DNA of 64,000 nucleotides from Pseudomonas sp. efr-133-TYG-5 (GTDB lineage Bacteria > Pseudomonadota > Gammaproteobacteria > Pseudomonadales > Pseudomonadaceae): NCBI RefSeq assembly GCF_030209175.1, contig NZ_JARVSM010000008.1:1-64000 (forward strand), read 5' to 3'. Positions 17,647 to 26,571 of this stretch are shown here, piece after piece. The notes under the pieces are model-generated. The model saw nothing but the letters and a program-made list of their open reading frames with translations. It searched no databases and was not told where the DNA came from. The stretch's first letter is position 1; each line of letters begins with the position of its first letter. A program made the position numbers and the translations under genes.

Positions 17647-18552
17647 TCAGCGCTTACCCCATTTGTGCACGGCGAAATCGACGAAGCGGCGCAATTTCGG
17701 CAGCCTGTAGCGATCTTGCGCGTAAAGCAGGTGCATCGGTCGACTGGGCGGCTGGTAATCCTTCATCACGGTGACCAGCCTGCCGGCCTGCAGATCGTCC
17801 TCGACCAGCGCATCCGGCAGCATCACGATGCCCATCCCGGTGCGGGCGGCCTGATGCAGGCCGGCGGAGCTGTTGATCAGCATCGGCCCCTTCACGGCGA
17901 CCATTACCTCGCCGTCCGGCCCGCTGAGGCGCCATTCCTTTTCCACCGATTGCCAGTCATCGCCCGCCGGATAGGCGAACGACAGGCAGTCATGCTGTTG
18001 CAGGTCCGCGGGCGTCTGCGGCATGCCGCGACGCTTGATGTAGTCCGGCGAGGCGCACACGGTCAGCGTGTAGTCGATCAGCGGCCGGGCGATCAGGCTC
18101 GACGGTTCGAAATTGCCCAGGCGAAAAGCCACGTCGAGTCCGCTTTCGAGCAGTTCCGGGCGGCGGTTGGTCAGCACCACATCGAGTTTCAGTTGCGGGC
18201 ATTGCAGGGAAAATTCGCTGAGGGCCGGGGCCAGGCGCTCGACGCCGAAGGTCAGCGGCGCAGTGATCCGCAGGATCCCGCGCGGCTCGTCGAGGGCCTG
18301 TTCGGCGAGGCGCTCGGAGTCGGCCACCAACCCCAGCACTTCCAGGCAACGCTGGTAGTAGACGCTGCCGAATTCGGTCAGGCGCTGCCGCCGCGTGGTG
18401 CGTTGCAACAATTGCACGCCAAGCCTTTGCTCGAGCGCCCGCAGATGATTGCCGACCATCGTCGTCGACATTTCGCACTGCAACGCGGCCGCGGTCATGC
18501 TCCCGGCTTCCACGACCTTCACGTAGACGCTCATCGCCTGCAACACGTCCAT
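17647..18552 (-). CDS. LysR-family transcriptional regulator
   Basis: This 301-residue protein has an N-terminal winged helix-turn-helix (residues about 3-62, SMTAAALQCEMSTTMVGNHL as the recognition region) and a periplasmic-binding-like effector domain (about 90-295). ATG 18552 (MDVLQAMSVYVKVV) is preferred over TTG 18558. It is divergent from the class III aminotransferase at 18655 across a 102-bp gap, the usual layout for a LysR protein and its target. That pairing is inference. Confidence 0.92.
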   Translation of the reverse strand: MDVLQAMSVYVKVVEAGSMTAAALQCEMSTTMVGNHLRALEQRLGVQLLQRTTRRQRLTEFGSVYYQRCLEVLGLVADSERLAEQALDEPRGILRITAPLTFGVERLAPALSEFSLQCPQLKLDVVLTNRRPELLESGLDVAFRLGNFEPSSLIARPLIDYTLTVCASPDYIKRRGMPQTPADLQQHDCLSFAYPAGDDWQSVEKEWRLSGPDGEVMVAVKGPMLINSSAGLHQAARTGMGIVMLPDALVEDDLQAGRLVTVMKDYQPPSRPMHLLYAQDRYRLPKLRRFVDFAVHKWGKR

Positions 18553-18654
18553 TATCAAGCTCTGCTGTTAAATGATTGAAGTTTTGCCGAGTTTATCCAG
18601 TTCTGGTGGCTAACCATACTGCGAACACACCGACCTTCTCTGGAGTTTGCCGTC

Positions 18655-19827
18655 ATGAGCGCCGCCCTGATGAACACCTATCAACCGCTGGCCCTGAGTT
18701 TCACCAAGGGCCTGGGCACCCGCCTGTGGGATCAGGCGGGCCGCGAGTATCTGGACGCGGTGGCCGGTGTCGCGGTGACCAATGTCGGCCACTCGCATCC
18801 GCGTATCGTCGCGGCGATCAGTGAGCAGGCCGGGTTGCTGCTGCACACCTCCAACCTCTACAGCATCGACTGGCAGCGGCAACTGGCCCAGCGGCTGACG
18901 CAATTGTCAGGAATGGAGCGGGCGTTTTTCAACAATTCCGGTGCCGAGGCCAACGAAACCGCCCTGAAACTGGCGCGCCTGTACGGTTGGCGCAAAGGCG
19001 TCGAGCAGCCGCTGGTGGTGGTGATGGCCAACGCTTTCCACGGGCGCACACTGGGTACATTGTCGGCCAGCGATGGTCCGGCGGTGCGCCTGGGGTTCAA
19101 CGAGTTGCCGGGGGATTTCGTCAAAGTGCCGTTTGGCGATCTGGCGGCGCTGGAGCGGGTCCGCCAGGAGCATGGCGCGCGCATCGTGGCGGTTCTGGTC
19201 GAGCCGATCCAGGGCGAAAGCGGCGTGCAACCGGCACCGCCGGGTTATCTGCAAGCCCTGCGTGAATTGTGCAGTCGTCACGCCTGGCTGCTGATGCTCG
19301 ACGAGATCCAGACCGGTATCGGTCGCACCGGCCGCTGGTTCGCGTTCCAGCATGAAGGCATCGTCCCGGACGTGATGACCCTCGCCAAGGGGCTCGGTAA
19401 CGGCGTGCCGATCGGTGCCTGTCTGGCCCGTGGGCGGGCGGCGGATCTGTTCACCCCCGGCAGCCATGGCAGCACGTTTGGCGGCAATCCGCTGGCCTGT
19501 CGGGTCGGCTGCACCGTGCTCGACATCATCGAGGAGCAGGGCCTGCTGGCCAATGCACGGATCCAGGGAGAGCGCCTGCTCAGCCGTTTGCGCGCAGAAC
19601 TGGCGGACCACGCCAATGTCCTGGCCATCCGTGGCCAGGGCTTGATGATCGGCATCGAGCTGAAACAGCCGATCCGCGACCTGACCCTGATCGCCGCGCG
19701 CGAGCATGCCTTGCTGATCAACGTGACGCGGGGCAAGACCATTCGCTTGCTGCCGCCGCTGACGATTGATGAGCGCGAGGTGGGGATGATTGTCAGAGGC
19801 CTGGCGCGGCTTCTGGCCAGCGATTGA
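18655..19827 (+). CDS. Class III (ArgD-like) PLP aminotransferase
   Basis: This 390-residue fold-type I aminotransferase resembles acetylornithine/succinylornithine aminotransferase. It shows FFNNSGAEANETALKLAR, the Asp of MLDEIQTGIGRTG that holds the pyridine nitrogen, and the PLP-binding Lys in TLAKGLGNGVPIGA. ArgD enzymes transfer the amino group of N-acetylornithine to 2-oxoglutarate. Pseudomonads carry several paralogues; the divergent LysR gene and absence of other arg genes suggest a catabolic or accessory paralogue rather than the biosynthetic ArgD. Confidence 0.88.
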   Translation: MSAALMNTYQPLALSFTKGLGTRLWDQAGREYLDAVAGVAVTNVGHSHPRIVAAISEQAGLLLHTSNLYSIDWQRQLAQRLTQLSGMERAFFNNSGAEANETALKLARLYGWRKGVEQPLVVVMANAFHGRTLGTLSASDGPAVRLGFNELPGDFVKVPFGDLAALERVRQEHGARIVAVLVEPIQGESGVQPAPPGYLQALRELCSRHAWLLMLDEIQTGIGRTGRWFAFQHEGIVPDVMTLAKGLGNGVPIGACLARGRAADLFTPGSHGSTFGGNPLACRVGCTVLDIIEEQGLLANARIQGERLLSRLRAELADHANVLAIRGQGLMIGIELKQPIRDLTLIAAREHALLINVTRGKTIRLLPPLTIDEREVGMIVRGLARLLASD

Positions 19828-19882
19828 TCAGCCGCTGGCAGGGATAGCGGCAGGCGCGGCGGCCAGGCTCAGCGCCTGCAAG

Positions 19883-21802
19883 CTAGTGCGGATAGTCGGC
19901 CAGATCCGGTGCCAGCATGCGTGTTGGCGGCGCGCCGTTGGCGTTGTGCTGGATGATGGCTTGCGGCTGGCCGTGCTCATTGAAAAACACCTGGCCGATC
20001 CCCGCCGAGTTCCACAGGCGTTCGCCGGTCTCGGCGTGTTCCGGCACGTACGGCACGATGCGCATACGGCGGCGCTTGGTCAGCCAGTTGAGTGGTGAAC
20101 GCGGCGAGTACAGCCAGCGGTTGAGGCGGTCGAACCATTCCAGCAAGGTCTGGGGAAACTCGTTCTTGATGCCGCTGCTGGTGATCTGCCAGATCCGCGG
20201 GCCGGCCTTGCGGTGTCGGATCAATACTTCGTAGACGAAGGAATAATGCACATCGCCCGACAGCACCACGTAGCTGCCGGGTGTGCGCGAGTGTCGGAAA
20301 ATGTTCAGGATCACCTGGGCCGCGCCGCGATGGGCCATCCAGTTTTCCGCATCGACCAGCAGCGGATAACCGCACCAGCTGAACACCTTCTGCACGGTTT
20401 CGATCAGCTTCACGCCGAAGATCGGTGCCGGCGAGACGATGATCGCCGACGGATGATCGAGCAGTTCCTGTTGCAATTCGCTCAGGGCTTCCCAGTCGAG
20501 CAGGCCGGACGGCTGCTTCAGCGCCATTTCGCTGCGCCAGCGGCGGGTGCGGGTGTCGAGCACCACCAGCGCCGGGCTGCTCGGCAACACGAAGTGCCAG
20601 TGCTGGAAGCGCAGCAGTTCATCGATCAAGTCATCCTGAAGTGGGCTGTCGAGATAACGCTTGTTCGCGGTGGCGCTCAGCTGGCGGGTTTTCTCCAGGA
20701 TCCCGGCGAAGGCATCCGGATTGTTGCCCCAACCCTGGCACAACATATAGGCGATCAACGCATTGCCGATGATCCGTTTCGAGAACGGATGGCCGTAGGC
20801 TGTTTCCTCCCACTGCGCAGAAAGATTCCAGTCGTCGGTGATGTCGTGGTCGTCGAAAATCATCAGGCTCGGCAGGTGCGCCAAGGCGCGTGCGACGTTG
20901 CCGAGCCCGGCCTTGAAGTCATCGATCCGGGTCTGTTCGAGGTGGTAGCGCTGGCGTCGCTCCGGTGTAAGGGCCGGCGCCTGCGGATCGATCAGCGTCC
21001 ACGCCGTCGGTGACCACACCAGCAGGTACATGGCCATGACTTCGGCGAAGGTCACCAGGTGATTGTCGGCGCTGCTGCTGGTGAAAATCGGCTTGCGAGA
21101 ACCGCCGAAAAAGCGCTCGCGCAATGTCTCGTTGCTCTCCAGCGCCGGTAACAAATCCGCGCGGTGGTAGTAACTGGCCGGGTGCTCGTAGAGCCTGGCG
21201 CTGTCACTGACCACCGCACCGTCGAGCTGCTCATCGAACAGACCGAGGCGCGCGATCAGCGCATGGATCGCCCGCAACATCGGGCCGGCGACATCATCGG
21301 CGTAGACCTGATCGCCGCTCATCATCAACAGGGCGGGGCGCTCTTGCGGCGTGGTTTGCGCTGCCAGCAGCCGGTCGACGCACAACAAACCGTCTGCCGC
21401 CGGGTGGTGTGGCTTGCGGCAGGAACCATGCAGCAACTGCTCAATCCGCGAGCGCAGGACGAAGTTCGGACTCGCGGCGTCGTTGTAGAGCAGGTGCGCG
21501 GCCCATTCGGCGATGCCCTGCTGGCCGTCGATCAGCACGTCGTAGTCGATGTACGTATCGCAGGGCAGGGCGTTTTCCAGGGGGACGTCGATCAAGTGCA
21601 CAAAGGCGTAACGGCCTACGGCGATGACCGTGCATTTCGTCGCATCCAGCGGGATGTCTCCTACACCTCGCAGGCGCAGGGTCAGCGCCAGTGGGCGCGT
21701 AGCGACCAGCCACAAGACCAGTCGCGTCGGCTCCAGGCGTCGCAGCAGCGGGCCGGCCAACACCGCTGGCAGCGGAGACAGATCATCAGCAGGTCGAGGC
21801 AT
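19883..21802 (-). CDS. PhoD-like metallophosphatase/phosphodiesterase
   Basis: This 639-residue protein has the PhoD-type metal-binding motifs: MSGDQVYADD, then a FDDHDITDDWNLS block, and VVLSGDVHYSFVYEV near the C-terminal third. The family hydrolyses phosphate mono- or diesters with Ca/Fe or related metals. No signal peptide or Tat motif is visible, unlike secreted PhoD, so it is probably cytoplasmic. ATG 21802 (MPRPADDL) is chosen over the open frame to 21826. The first 150 residues precede the catalytic domain and look like the PhoD N-terminal beta domain. Confidence 0.85.
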   Translation of the reverse strand: MPRPADDLSPLPAVLAGPLLRRLEPTRLVLWLVATRPLALTLRLRGVGDIPLDATKCTVIAVGRYAFVHLIDVPLENALPCDTYIDYDVLIDGQQGIAEWAAHLLYNDAASPNFVLRSRIEQLLHGSCRKPHHPAADGLLCVDRLLAAQTTPQERPALLMMSGDQVYADDVAGPMLRAIHALIARLGLFDEQLDGAVVSDSARLYEHPASYYHRADLLPALESNETLRERFFGGSRKPIFTSSSADNHLVTFAEVMAMYLLVWSPTAWTLIDPQAPALTPERRQRYHLEQTRIDDFKAGLGNVARALAHLPSLMIFDDHDITDDWNLSAQWEETAYGHPFSKRIIGNALIAYMLCQGWGNNPDAFAGILEKTRQLSATANKRYLDSPLQDDLIDELLRFQHWHFVLPSSPALVVLDTRTRRWRSEMALKQPSGLLDWEALSELQQELLDHPSAIIVSPAPIFGVKLIETVQKVFSWCGYPLLVDAENWMAHRGAAQVILNIFRHSRTPGSYVVLSGDVHYSFVYEVLIRHRKAGPRIWQITSSGIKNEFPQTLLEWFDRLNRWLYSPRSPLNWLTKRRRMRIVPYVPEHAETGERLWNSAGIGQVFFNEHGQPQAIIQHNANGAPPTRMLAPDLADYPH

Positions 21803-21874
21803 CAAAGGGCAAGGCTCAAGGCGCACAGGCCGGCGATGATAGCGCAGGCGGCGCCTTTCACCCTTAAACCAGGC

Positions 21875-22627
21875 TTAAGACTCGATCTTTTTCAGCTTCA
21901 GATCGAGCAAGTGCCACGCGGCTTTGTCGGTATCCTTGGCGTCCACTTGCTGCACCGAACAGTCAAAAGTGTATTTGACGTCGTCGCCGAGCATGTTGCG
22001 CGCGGTGACGGTGCTGCTGATGGTGTAGGTCTGATTGTTGAAGCGCTGGCTGCGAGCATTCTTGGGGTCGGCGATCGCGGCCGACGCGGAAAAGCGCATG
22101 GCGCGCTTGATGAGGGGGTCGCAGACCATGAACGCCATCAGCGATCGGTCCGCGTTCGCATGCGTGCCGGCCAATCGGCGGTCAACGGCGAAGTCGTTGC
22201 GCACGTTGTCCTTGATGTCCTTTTCCAGCAGCGACGCGGGCAGGCGTTTGCTGTAGTTCGGCAGCAGGGCGGACTCCGGTGGTGACGGCTCGTTCTGGGG
22301 GGCGCTGGCGACGTAGTCCGGCAGGTTGTCGTATCCGCTCGGCGTCGCGGGGATGCTCGGTCTGGGCTGATTGGCCATTTCCAGTTCCGGCACCAGGGCC
22401 GATGCGGCGTCCTGTACCTCGCTGCTCTCGGTTTGCGCCACAGGGGGTTGGTCTGGCAGCGGGAACAGGGCAAGGGTGATCGACAACACCACCATGGCCA
22501 CGATAAAACCGGCCAGGACACCGGCGAAGGTGGCGAAGAACAGGTTCCAGCTGCCGCGTTTTTTCACCACCCAGCGCCACATCAAGCCCCAGACCAGCAG
22601 AAACACCAGAAAATGCAGAAACTCCAT
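21875..22627 (-). CDS. Membrane-anchored protein of unknown function
   Basis: This 250-residue protein has two hydrophobic segments near the N-terminus (EFLHFLVFLLVWGLMWRWVV and FFATFAGVLAGFIVAMVVLS), then a Pro/Gln/Ser-rich linker (about 60-120) and a soluble C-terminal domain (about 130-250). The C-terminal domain contains FVDRRLAGTHANAD-like and TISSTVTARNMLGDDVKYTF segments that look beta-rich. I cannot name the family. ATG 22627 follows a plausible AAGGA; the frame starts at 22648. Confidence 0.75.
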   Translation of the reverse strand: MEFLHFLVFLLVWGLMWRWVVKKRGSWNLFFATFAGVLAGFIVAMVVLSITLALFPLPDQPPVAQTESSEVQDAASALVPELEMANQPRPSIPATPSGYDNLPDYVASAPQNEPSPPESALLPNYSKRLPASLLEKDIKDNVRNDFAVDRRLAGTHANADRSLMAFMVCDPLIKRAMRFSASAAIADPKNARSQRFNNQTYTISSTVTARNMLGDDVKYTFDCSVQQVDAKDTDKAAWHLLDLKLKKIES

Positions 22628-22868
22628 TCGATCCTTTTCCTTAACCAACCAGACACATGAAAACAGCGCCCGTCACTACACGGGGCTGACAATGGACGGC
22701 ACGATAACAAAATAGAAAGTTCGCGCCACATCAACCTTAGCGTTGTCGGAAATCAGATGGCTGTTAGGTTCTGATGCAACGCGCAAACGGCGCGGCTGCT
22801 GAACGTATCGCCCAGCCAGCTACAGTGAACGTGTCACGCAGTGCGTCATGGAACAGAGGAGAGCGAAA

Positions 22869-23321
22869 ATGAAGCGAGTCATCCTGCCGGCGCTGGTCGT
22901 GTTGATTGCGGCGCAGTCGCCGGCGTACGCCATCAACGACAAGTATCGCAAACAGCTCGAGCAGTCCGGCTGCACCCAGGTCAGCGAAACCCAGGGCTGC
23001 GACATCCACAAGAGCAAGGCGGAAAACGCCAAGGCCGGGTTCAGCAACCCCGCCGCCGAAACCCCGGCCGCACCGACCCCGTATGTCGGGCAGTGGGTGG
23101 CCAAGAGCGATTCCGGCGCGACCGTCGCCACCATCCGCATCGATGCCAAGGAGCAGGTCTGGGTCAACGGCAAAAAAGTCAGTGCCAAGCGCACCGATGG
23201 CACGCTGCAATTCCGCCAGGGCAAGCTGCTGTTCACCCTCCAGGGCGACCGGCGCCTGCAGAATGAGGATTACTGGACGGACAGCGATGCCGGCACCAAG
23301 GGGCCGATCCAGATCGAGTGA
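22869..23321 (+). CDS. Secreted protein of unknown function
   Basis: This 150-residue protein has a clear signal peptide (KRVILPALVVLIAAQSPAYA) ahead of INDKYRKQLEQSGCTQ. Two cysteines follow closely (SGCTQ and QGCDIHKS), perhaps a disulfide. The second half (about 75-150) is a small beta-rich domain: VGQWVAKSDSGATVATIRID, VWVNGKKV, LQFRQGKLLFTL. ATG 22869 has GGAGAG upstream. No function can be inferred; it is probably periplasmic. Confidence 0.78.
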   Translation: MKRVILPALVVLIAAQSPAYAINDKYRKQLEQSGCTQVSETQGCDIHKSKAENAKAGFSNPAAETPAAPTPYVGQWVAKSDSGATVATIRIDAKEQVWVNGKKVSAKRTDGTLQFRQGKLLFTLQGDRRLQNEDYWTDSDAGTKGPIQIE

Positions 23322-23332
23322 TCAGCCGCCGC

Positions 23333-23662
23333 TCAGAGAATGTCTTTCAAGTAACCCTTGAGCGCGAGGAGCGGCCGATCAAGCTGCTCCAGCGACTGCG
23401 CCTGGTGCAAATCGCCGGACAACCTGTGCAACTCGCGCCCCAGCGGCTTGCCGACACCGCCCAGCGCCTCCAGCGCCAGCCCCAGGCATTCGTGCATCTT
23501 GTCCTGAATCGTCGCCACATCGCCCCGCCGCACCAGCAACTCGAACACATCGCGCTGGTAATCGCCCATGACCAGATCATCCCGCAGAATCGGGCTCAGC
23601 CCTTCTTCCTCATACGCCAGTTTGAGGGAGAACAGGGCGACGGTTTCCAGGGATGATTCCAT
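23333..23662 (-). CDS. Small helical protein of unknown function
   Basis: This 109-residue, acidic and leucine-rich protein is predicted mostly helical and has no signal peptide. It reads LVMGDYQRDVFELLVRRGDV and LSGDLHQAQSLEQLDRPLLA. I do not recognise a family. It converges on the secreted-protein gene, with 11 bp between the stops. Confidence 0.65.
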   Translation of the reverse strand: MESSLETVALFSLKLAYEEEGLSPILRDDLVMGDYQRDVFELLVRRGDVATIQDKMHECLGLALEALGGVGKPLGRELHRLSGDLHQAQSLEQLDRPLLALKGYLKDIL

Positions 23663-23716
23663 GCGGGTGGATCCTTGAGCGTTCGACGGGATAACGGCGG
23701 GGCTTTTCGGCAGACG

Positions 23717-23750
23717 AAAAAAAAGGCCTTGCTAAGCAAGACCTTTCTTA
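23717..23750 (-). terminator. Terminator of the tRNA-Leu gene
   Basis: On the minus strand, AGGTCTTGC-TTA-GCAAGGCCT is followed by a run of eight T. It lies five bases past the tRNA 3' end. Confidence 0.9.
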
Positions 23751-23754
23751 ATTT

Positions 23755-23839
23755 TGGTGCCCCGAGGGAGACTCGAACTCCCACTCCTTTCGAAAACGGA
23801 TTTTGAATCCGCCGCGTCTACCAATTCCGCCATCAGGGC
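23755..23839 (-). tRNA. tRNA-Leu (anticodon CAA)
   Basis: This 85-base minus-strand gene starts GCCCTGATGGCGGAATTGGT and ends with encoded CCA. The anticodon stem GGATT-CAAAATCC places anticodon CAA, reading UUG. It has the long variable arm of class II tRNAs (CGTTTTCGAAAGGAGTG), the T-loop TTCGAGTC and matching acceptor arms (GCCCTGA near the 5' end, TCGGGGC at the 3' end, with one wobble-type pair). It has its own terminator and diverges from queA. Confidence 0.96.
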
Positions 23840-23947
23840 TCAATGGCGGCGAAGTATAGAGAGGTGCCTACCGTTGGTCAATCACGTTTCATGGTCAATT
23901 TTTGATAATTCCGCTAGACTTTCCGGCCCTGCTAGACGAACCCCATC

Positions 23948-24997
23948 ATGCGCGTTGCTGACTTTACCTTCGAGCTTCCTGATTCGCTGATTGCCCGCCA
24001 TCCCCTGGCCGAGCGTCGCGGTAGTCGCCTGTTGACCCTGGATGGGGTCAGCGGCGCCCTGGCACACCGTCAATTCACTGATCTGCTTGAGCATTTGCGC
24101 CCGGGCGATCTGATGGTGTTCAACAATACCCGGGTGATTCCGGCGCGGCTGTTCGGCCAGAAGGCTTCCGGCGGCAAGCTGGAAATCCTCATCGAGCGGG
24201 TGCTCGACGCGCACCGCGTGCTGGCTCATGTGCGCTCCAGCAAGTCGCCGAAGCCGGGGTCGAAGATCCTCATCGACGGCGGCGGTGAAGCCGAGATGCT
24301 GGCGCGCCACGATGCGCTGTTCGAGCTGGGCTTCGCCGAAGAAGTGCTGCCGCTGCTCGATCGCGTCGGGCACATGCCGTTGCCTCCTTATATAGACCGC
24401 CCGGACGAAGGCGCGGATCGCGAGCGTTATCAGACCGTGTACGCCGAGCGCCTGGGCGCGGTGGCGGCGCCGACTGCGGGGTTGCATTTCGACCAGACGC
24501 TGCTGGAGGCGATTGCCGCCAAGGGCGTGGAGACTGCATTCGTCACCCTGCACGTGGGCGCCGGTACGTTCCAGCCCGTGCGCGTCGACAAGATCGAAGA
24601 TCACCACATGCACAGCGAATGGCTGGAAGTCGGCCAGGACGTGGTCGACGCCGTGGCCGCCTGCCGCGCGCGCGGTGGCCGGGTGATCGCGGTGGGTACC
24701 ACCAGCGTGCGTTCGCTGGAGACCGCTGCCCGTGATGGCGTGCTCAAGCCGTTCAGTGGCGATACCGACATCTTTATCTACCCGGGCCGGCCGTTCCATG
24801 TGGTCGATGCCCTGGTGACCAATTTCCATTTGCCCGAATCCACGCTGTTGATGCTGGTTTCGGCATTCGCTGGTTATCCGGAAACCATGGCTGCCTATAA
24901 AGCCGCCGTGGACAACGGCTACCGCTTTTTCAGCTACGGTGATGCGATGTTCATCACCCGTAATCCCGCGCCACGCGGCCCAGAGGAAACAGTATGA
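23948..24997 (+). CDS. queA: S-adenosylmethionine:tRNA ribosyltransferase-isomerase
   Basis: This 349-residue QueA transfers and isomerises the ribosyl group of AdoMet onto preQ1 at position 34 of tRNAs with GUN anticodons, giving epoxyqueuosine. Family blocks include FELPDSLIARHPLAERRGSR at the start, PLPPYIDRPDEGADRERYQT and AAPTAGLHFDQTLL. The stop overlaps the tgt start (ATGA at 24994-24997), so the two queuosine genes are translationally coupled and act sequentially. Confidence 0.97.
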   Translation: MRVADFTFELPDSLIARHPLAERRGSRLLTLDGVSGALAHRQFTDLLEHLRPGDLMVFNNTRVIPARLFGQKASGGKLEILIERVLDAHRVLAHVRSSKSPKPGSKILIDGGGEAEMLARHDALFELGFAEEVLPLLDRVGHMPLPPYIDRPDEGADRERYQTVYAERLGAVAAPTAGLHFDQTLLEAIAAKGVETAFVTLHVGAGTFQPVRVDKIEDHHMHSEWLEVGQDVVDAVAACRARGGRVIAVGTTSVRSLETAARDGVLKPFSGDTDIFIYPGRPFHVVDALVTNFHLPESTLLMLVSAFAGYPETMAAYKAAVDNGYRFFSYGDAMFITRNPAPRGPEETV

Positions 24998-26127
24998 GTC
25001 GCACCTGTCGCATGTCGTTCGAGTTGCTGGCCACCGATGGCAAGGCCCGTCGTGGTCGTCTGACCTTCCCGCGCGGTACCGTCGAGACCCCGGCCTTCAT
25101 GCCGGTGGGTACCTACGGCACGGTCAAGGGCATGTTGCCGCGTGACATCGTCGCCACCGGCGCGGAAATCATTCTGGGCAACACCTTCCACCTGTGGCTG
25201 CGTCCTGGCACCGAAGTGATCAAGGAGCACGGCGACCTGCACGATTTCATGCAGTGGAAAGGCCCGATTCTGACCGACTCCGGCGGCTTCCAGGTGTTCA
25301 GCCTGGGCGCAATGCGCAAGATCAAGGAGGAGGGCGTGACCTTCGCCTCCCCGGTCGACGGTTCGAAAGTGTTCATGGGCCCGGAAGAGTCGATGCAGGT
25401 GCAGCGCGACCTGGGCTCCGACATCGTGATGATTTTCGACGAATGCACGCCGTATCCGGCTGACGAAGATGTCGCGCGGGTGTCGATGGAACTGTCGTTG
25501 CGCTGGGCGCAGCGTTCGAAGAACGCGCACGGCGACAACACGGCGGCGCTGTTCGGTATCGTCCAGGGCGGCATGCACCAGGACCTGCGCATGCGCTCGC
25601 TGGAAGGCCTCGACAAGATCGGCTTCGATGGCCTGGCCATCGGCGGTCTGTCGGTGGGCGAACCGAAGCATGAAATGATCAAGGTGCTGGATTACCTGCC
25701 GGGCATGATGCCGGCTGACAAACCTCGTTACCTTATGGGCGTTGGCAAACCGGAAGATCTGGTTGAGGGTGTGCGCCGCGGTGTGGACATGTTCGATTGC
25801 GTGATGCCAACCCGTAATGCCCGCAATGGGCATCTGTTCATTGATACCGGCGTGCTGAAGATCCGTAACGCGTTCCATCGCCATGATGATTCGCCGCTCG
25901 ATCCGACCTGCGATTGCTATACCTGCCAGAACTTCTCCCGCGCTTATCTGCATCATCTGGACAAGTGCGGCGAAATGCTCGGCAGCATGCTCAATACCAT
26001 CCACAATTTGCGCCATTATCAGGTGCTGATGGCTGGTTTGCGCGAGGCTATTCAACAGGGTACATTGGCCGCCTTTGTCGATGCCTTCTACGCCAAACGC
26101 GGACTTCCCGTTCCGCCTTTGGACTGA
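24994..26127 (+). CDS. tgt: Queuine/preQ1 tRNA-guanine transglycosylase
   Basis: This 377-residue enzyme swaps guanine 34 for preQ1 in tRNA-Asn/Asp/His/Tyr. Active-site blocks are ILTDSGGFQVFSLG (general-base Asp), FDCVMPTRNARNG (nucleophile Asp) and the zinc site CDCYTCQNFSRAYLHHL. Start 24994 overlaps queA and has AGAGGA in front. An alternative ATG at 25012 (MSFELLATDGKARRG) would give the 371-residue form usual in the family. It is followed by yajC-secD-secF. Confidence 0.97.
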   Translation: MSRTCRMSFELLATDGKARRGRLTFPRGTVETPAFMPVGTYGTVKGMLPRDIVATGAEIILGNTFHLWLRPGTEVIKEHGDLHDFMQWKGPILTDSGGFQVFSLGAMRKIKEEGVTFASPVDGSKVFMGPEESMQVQRDLGSDIVMIFDECTPYPADEDVARVSMELSLRWAQRSKNAHGDNTAALFGIVQGGMHQDLRMRSLEGLDKIGFDGLAIGGLSVGEPKHEMIKVLDYLPGMMPADKPRYLMGVGKPEDLVEGVRRGVDMFDCVMPTRNARNGHLFIDTGVLKIRNAFHRHDDSPLDPTCDCYTCQNFSRAYLHHLDKCGEMLGSMLNTIHNLRHYQVLMAGLREAIQQGTLAAFVDAFYAKRGLPVPPLD

Positions 26128-26170
26128 GTTTTCTGACCCCAAGATTCAACATTTGCAACTGGAGTGCTAA

Positions 26171-26506
26171 ATGAGCTTTTTTATCTCTAACGCCATGGCT
26201 GACGCGGCTGCACCGGCTGCAGCGCCTATGGGCGGCGGCTTCGAGTGGATTTTCCTGGTCGGCTTCCTGGTCATCTTCTACCTGATGATCTGGCGTCCAC
26301 AGGCCAAGCGCGCCAAAGAGCAGAAGAACCTGCTGAGCAGCCTGGCGAAGGGCGACGAAGTGGTCACCACCGGCGGCATCGCCGGCAAGATCACCAAAGT
26401 GGCCGATGACTTCGTGGTACTGGAAGTTTCCGACACCGTGGAAATGAAGTTCCAGAAGGGCGCTATCGCCGCCACGCTGCCAAAAGGCACGCTGAAAGCG
26501 ATCTGA
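26171..26506 (+). CDS. yajC: Sec translocon accessory protein YajC
   Basis: This 111-residue single-span inner-membrane protein has helix FEWIFLVGFLVIFYLMIW, then RPQAKRAKEQKNLLSSLAKG and a small beta domain (VVTTGGIAGKITKVADDFVV). It associates with SecDF to assist SecYEG. The order tgt-yajC-secD-secF is conserved in gammaproteobacteria. A short hairpin (GGGGCGC...GCGCCCC, 26531-26549) separates it from secD but has no U-run. Confidence 0.95.
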   Translation: MSFFISNAMADAAAPAAAPMGGGFEWIFLVGFLVIFYLMIWRPQAKRAKEQKNLLSSLAKGDEVVTTGGIAGKITKVADDFVVLEVSDTVEMKFQKGAIAATLPKGTLKAI

Positions 26507-26571
26507 AGGCAACAACTTCTACTCAATCGACGGGGCGCGCAAGGCGCCCCGCGTTCATAACGGGCGGCGTG

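Noticed and set aside
23755..23839. tRNA-Leu as an integration site or as a queuosine substrate of the neighbouring queA/tgt
   Set aside because: No integrase, no duplicated tRNA end and core genes on both sides; anticodon CAA is not a GUN queuosine tRNA.
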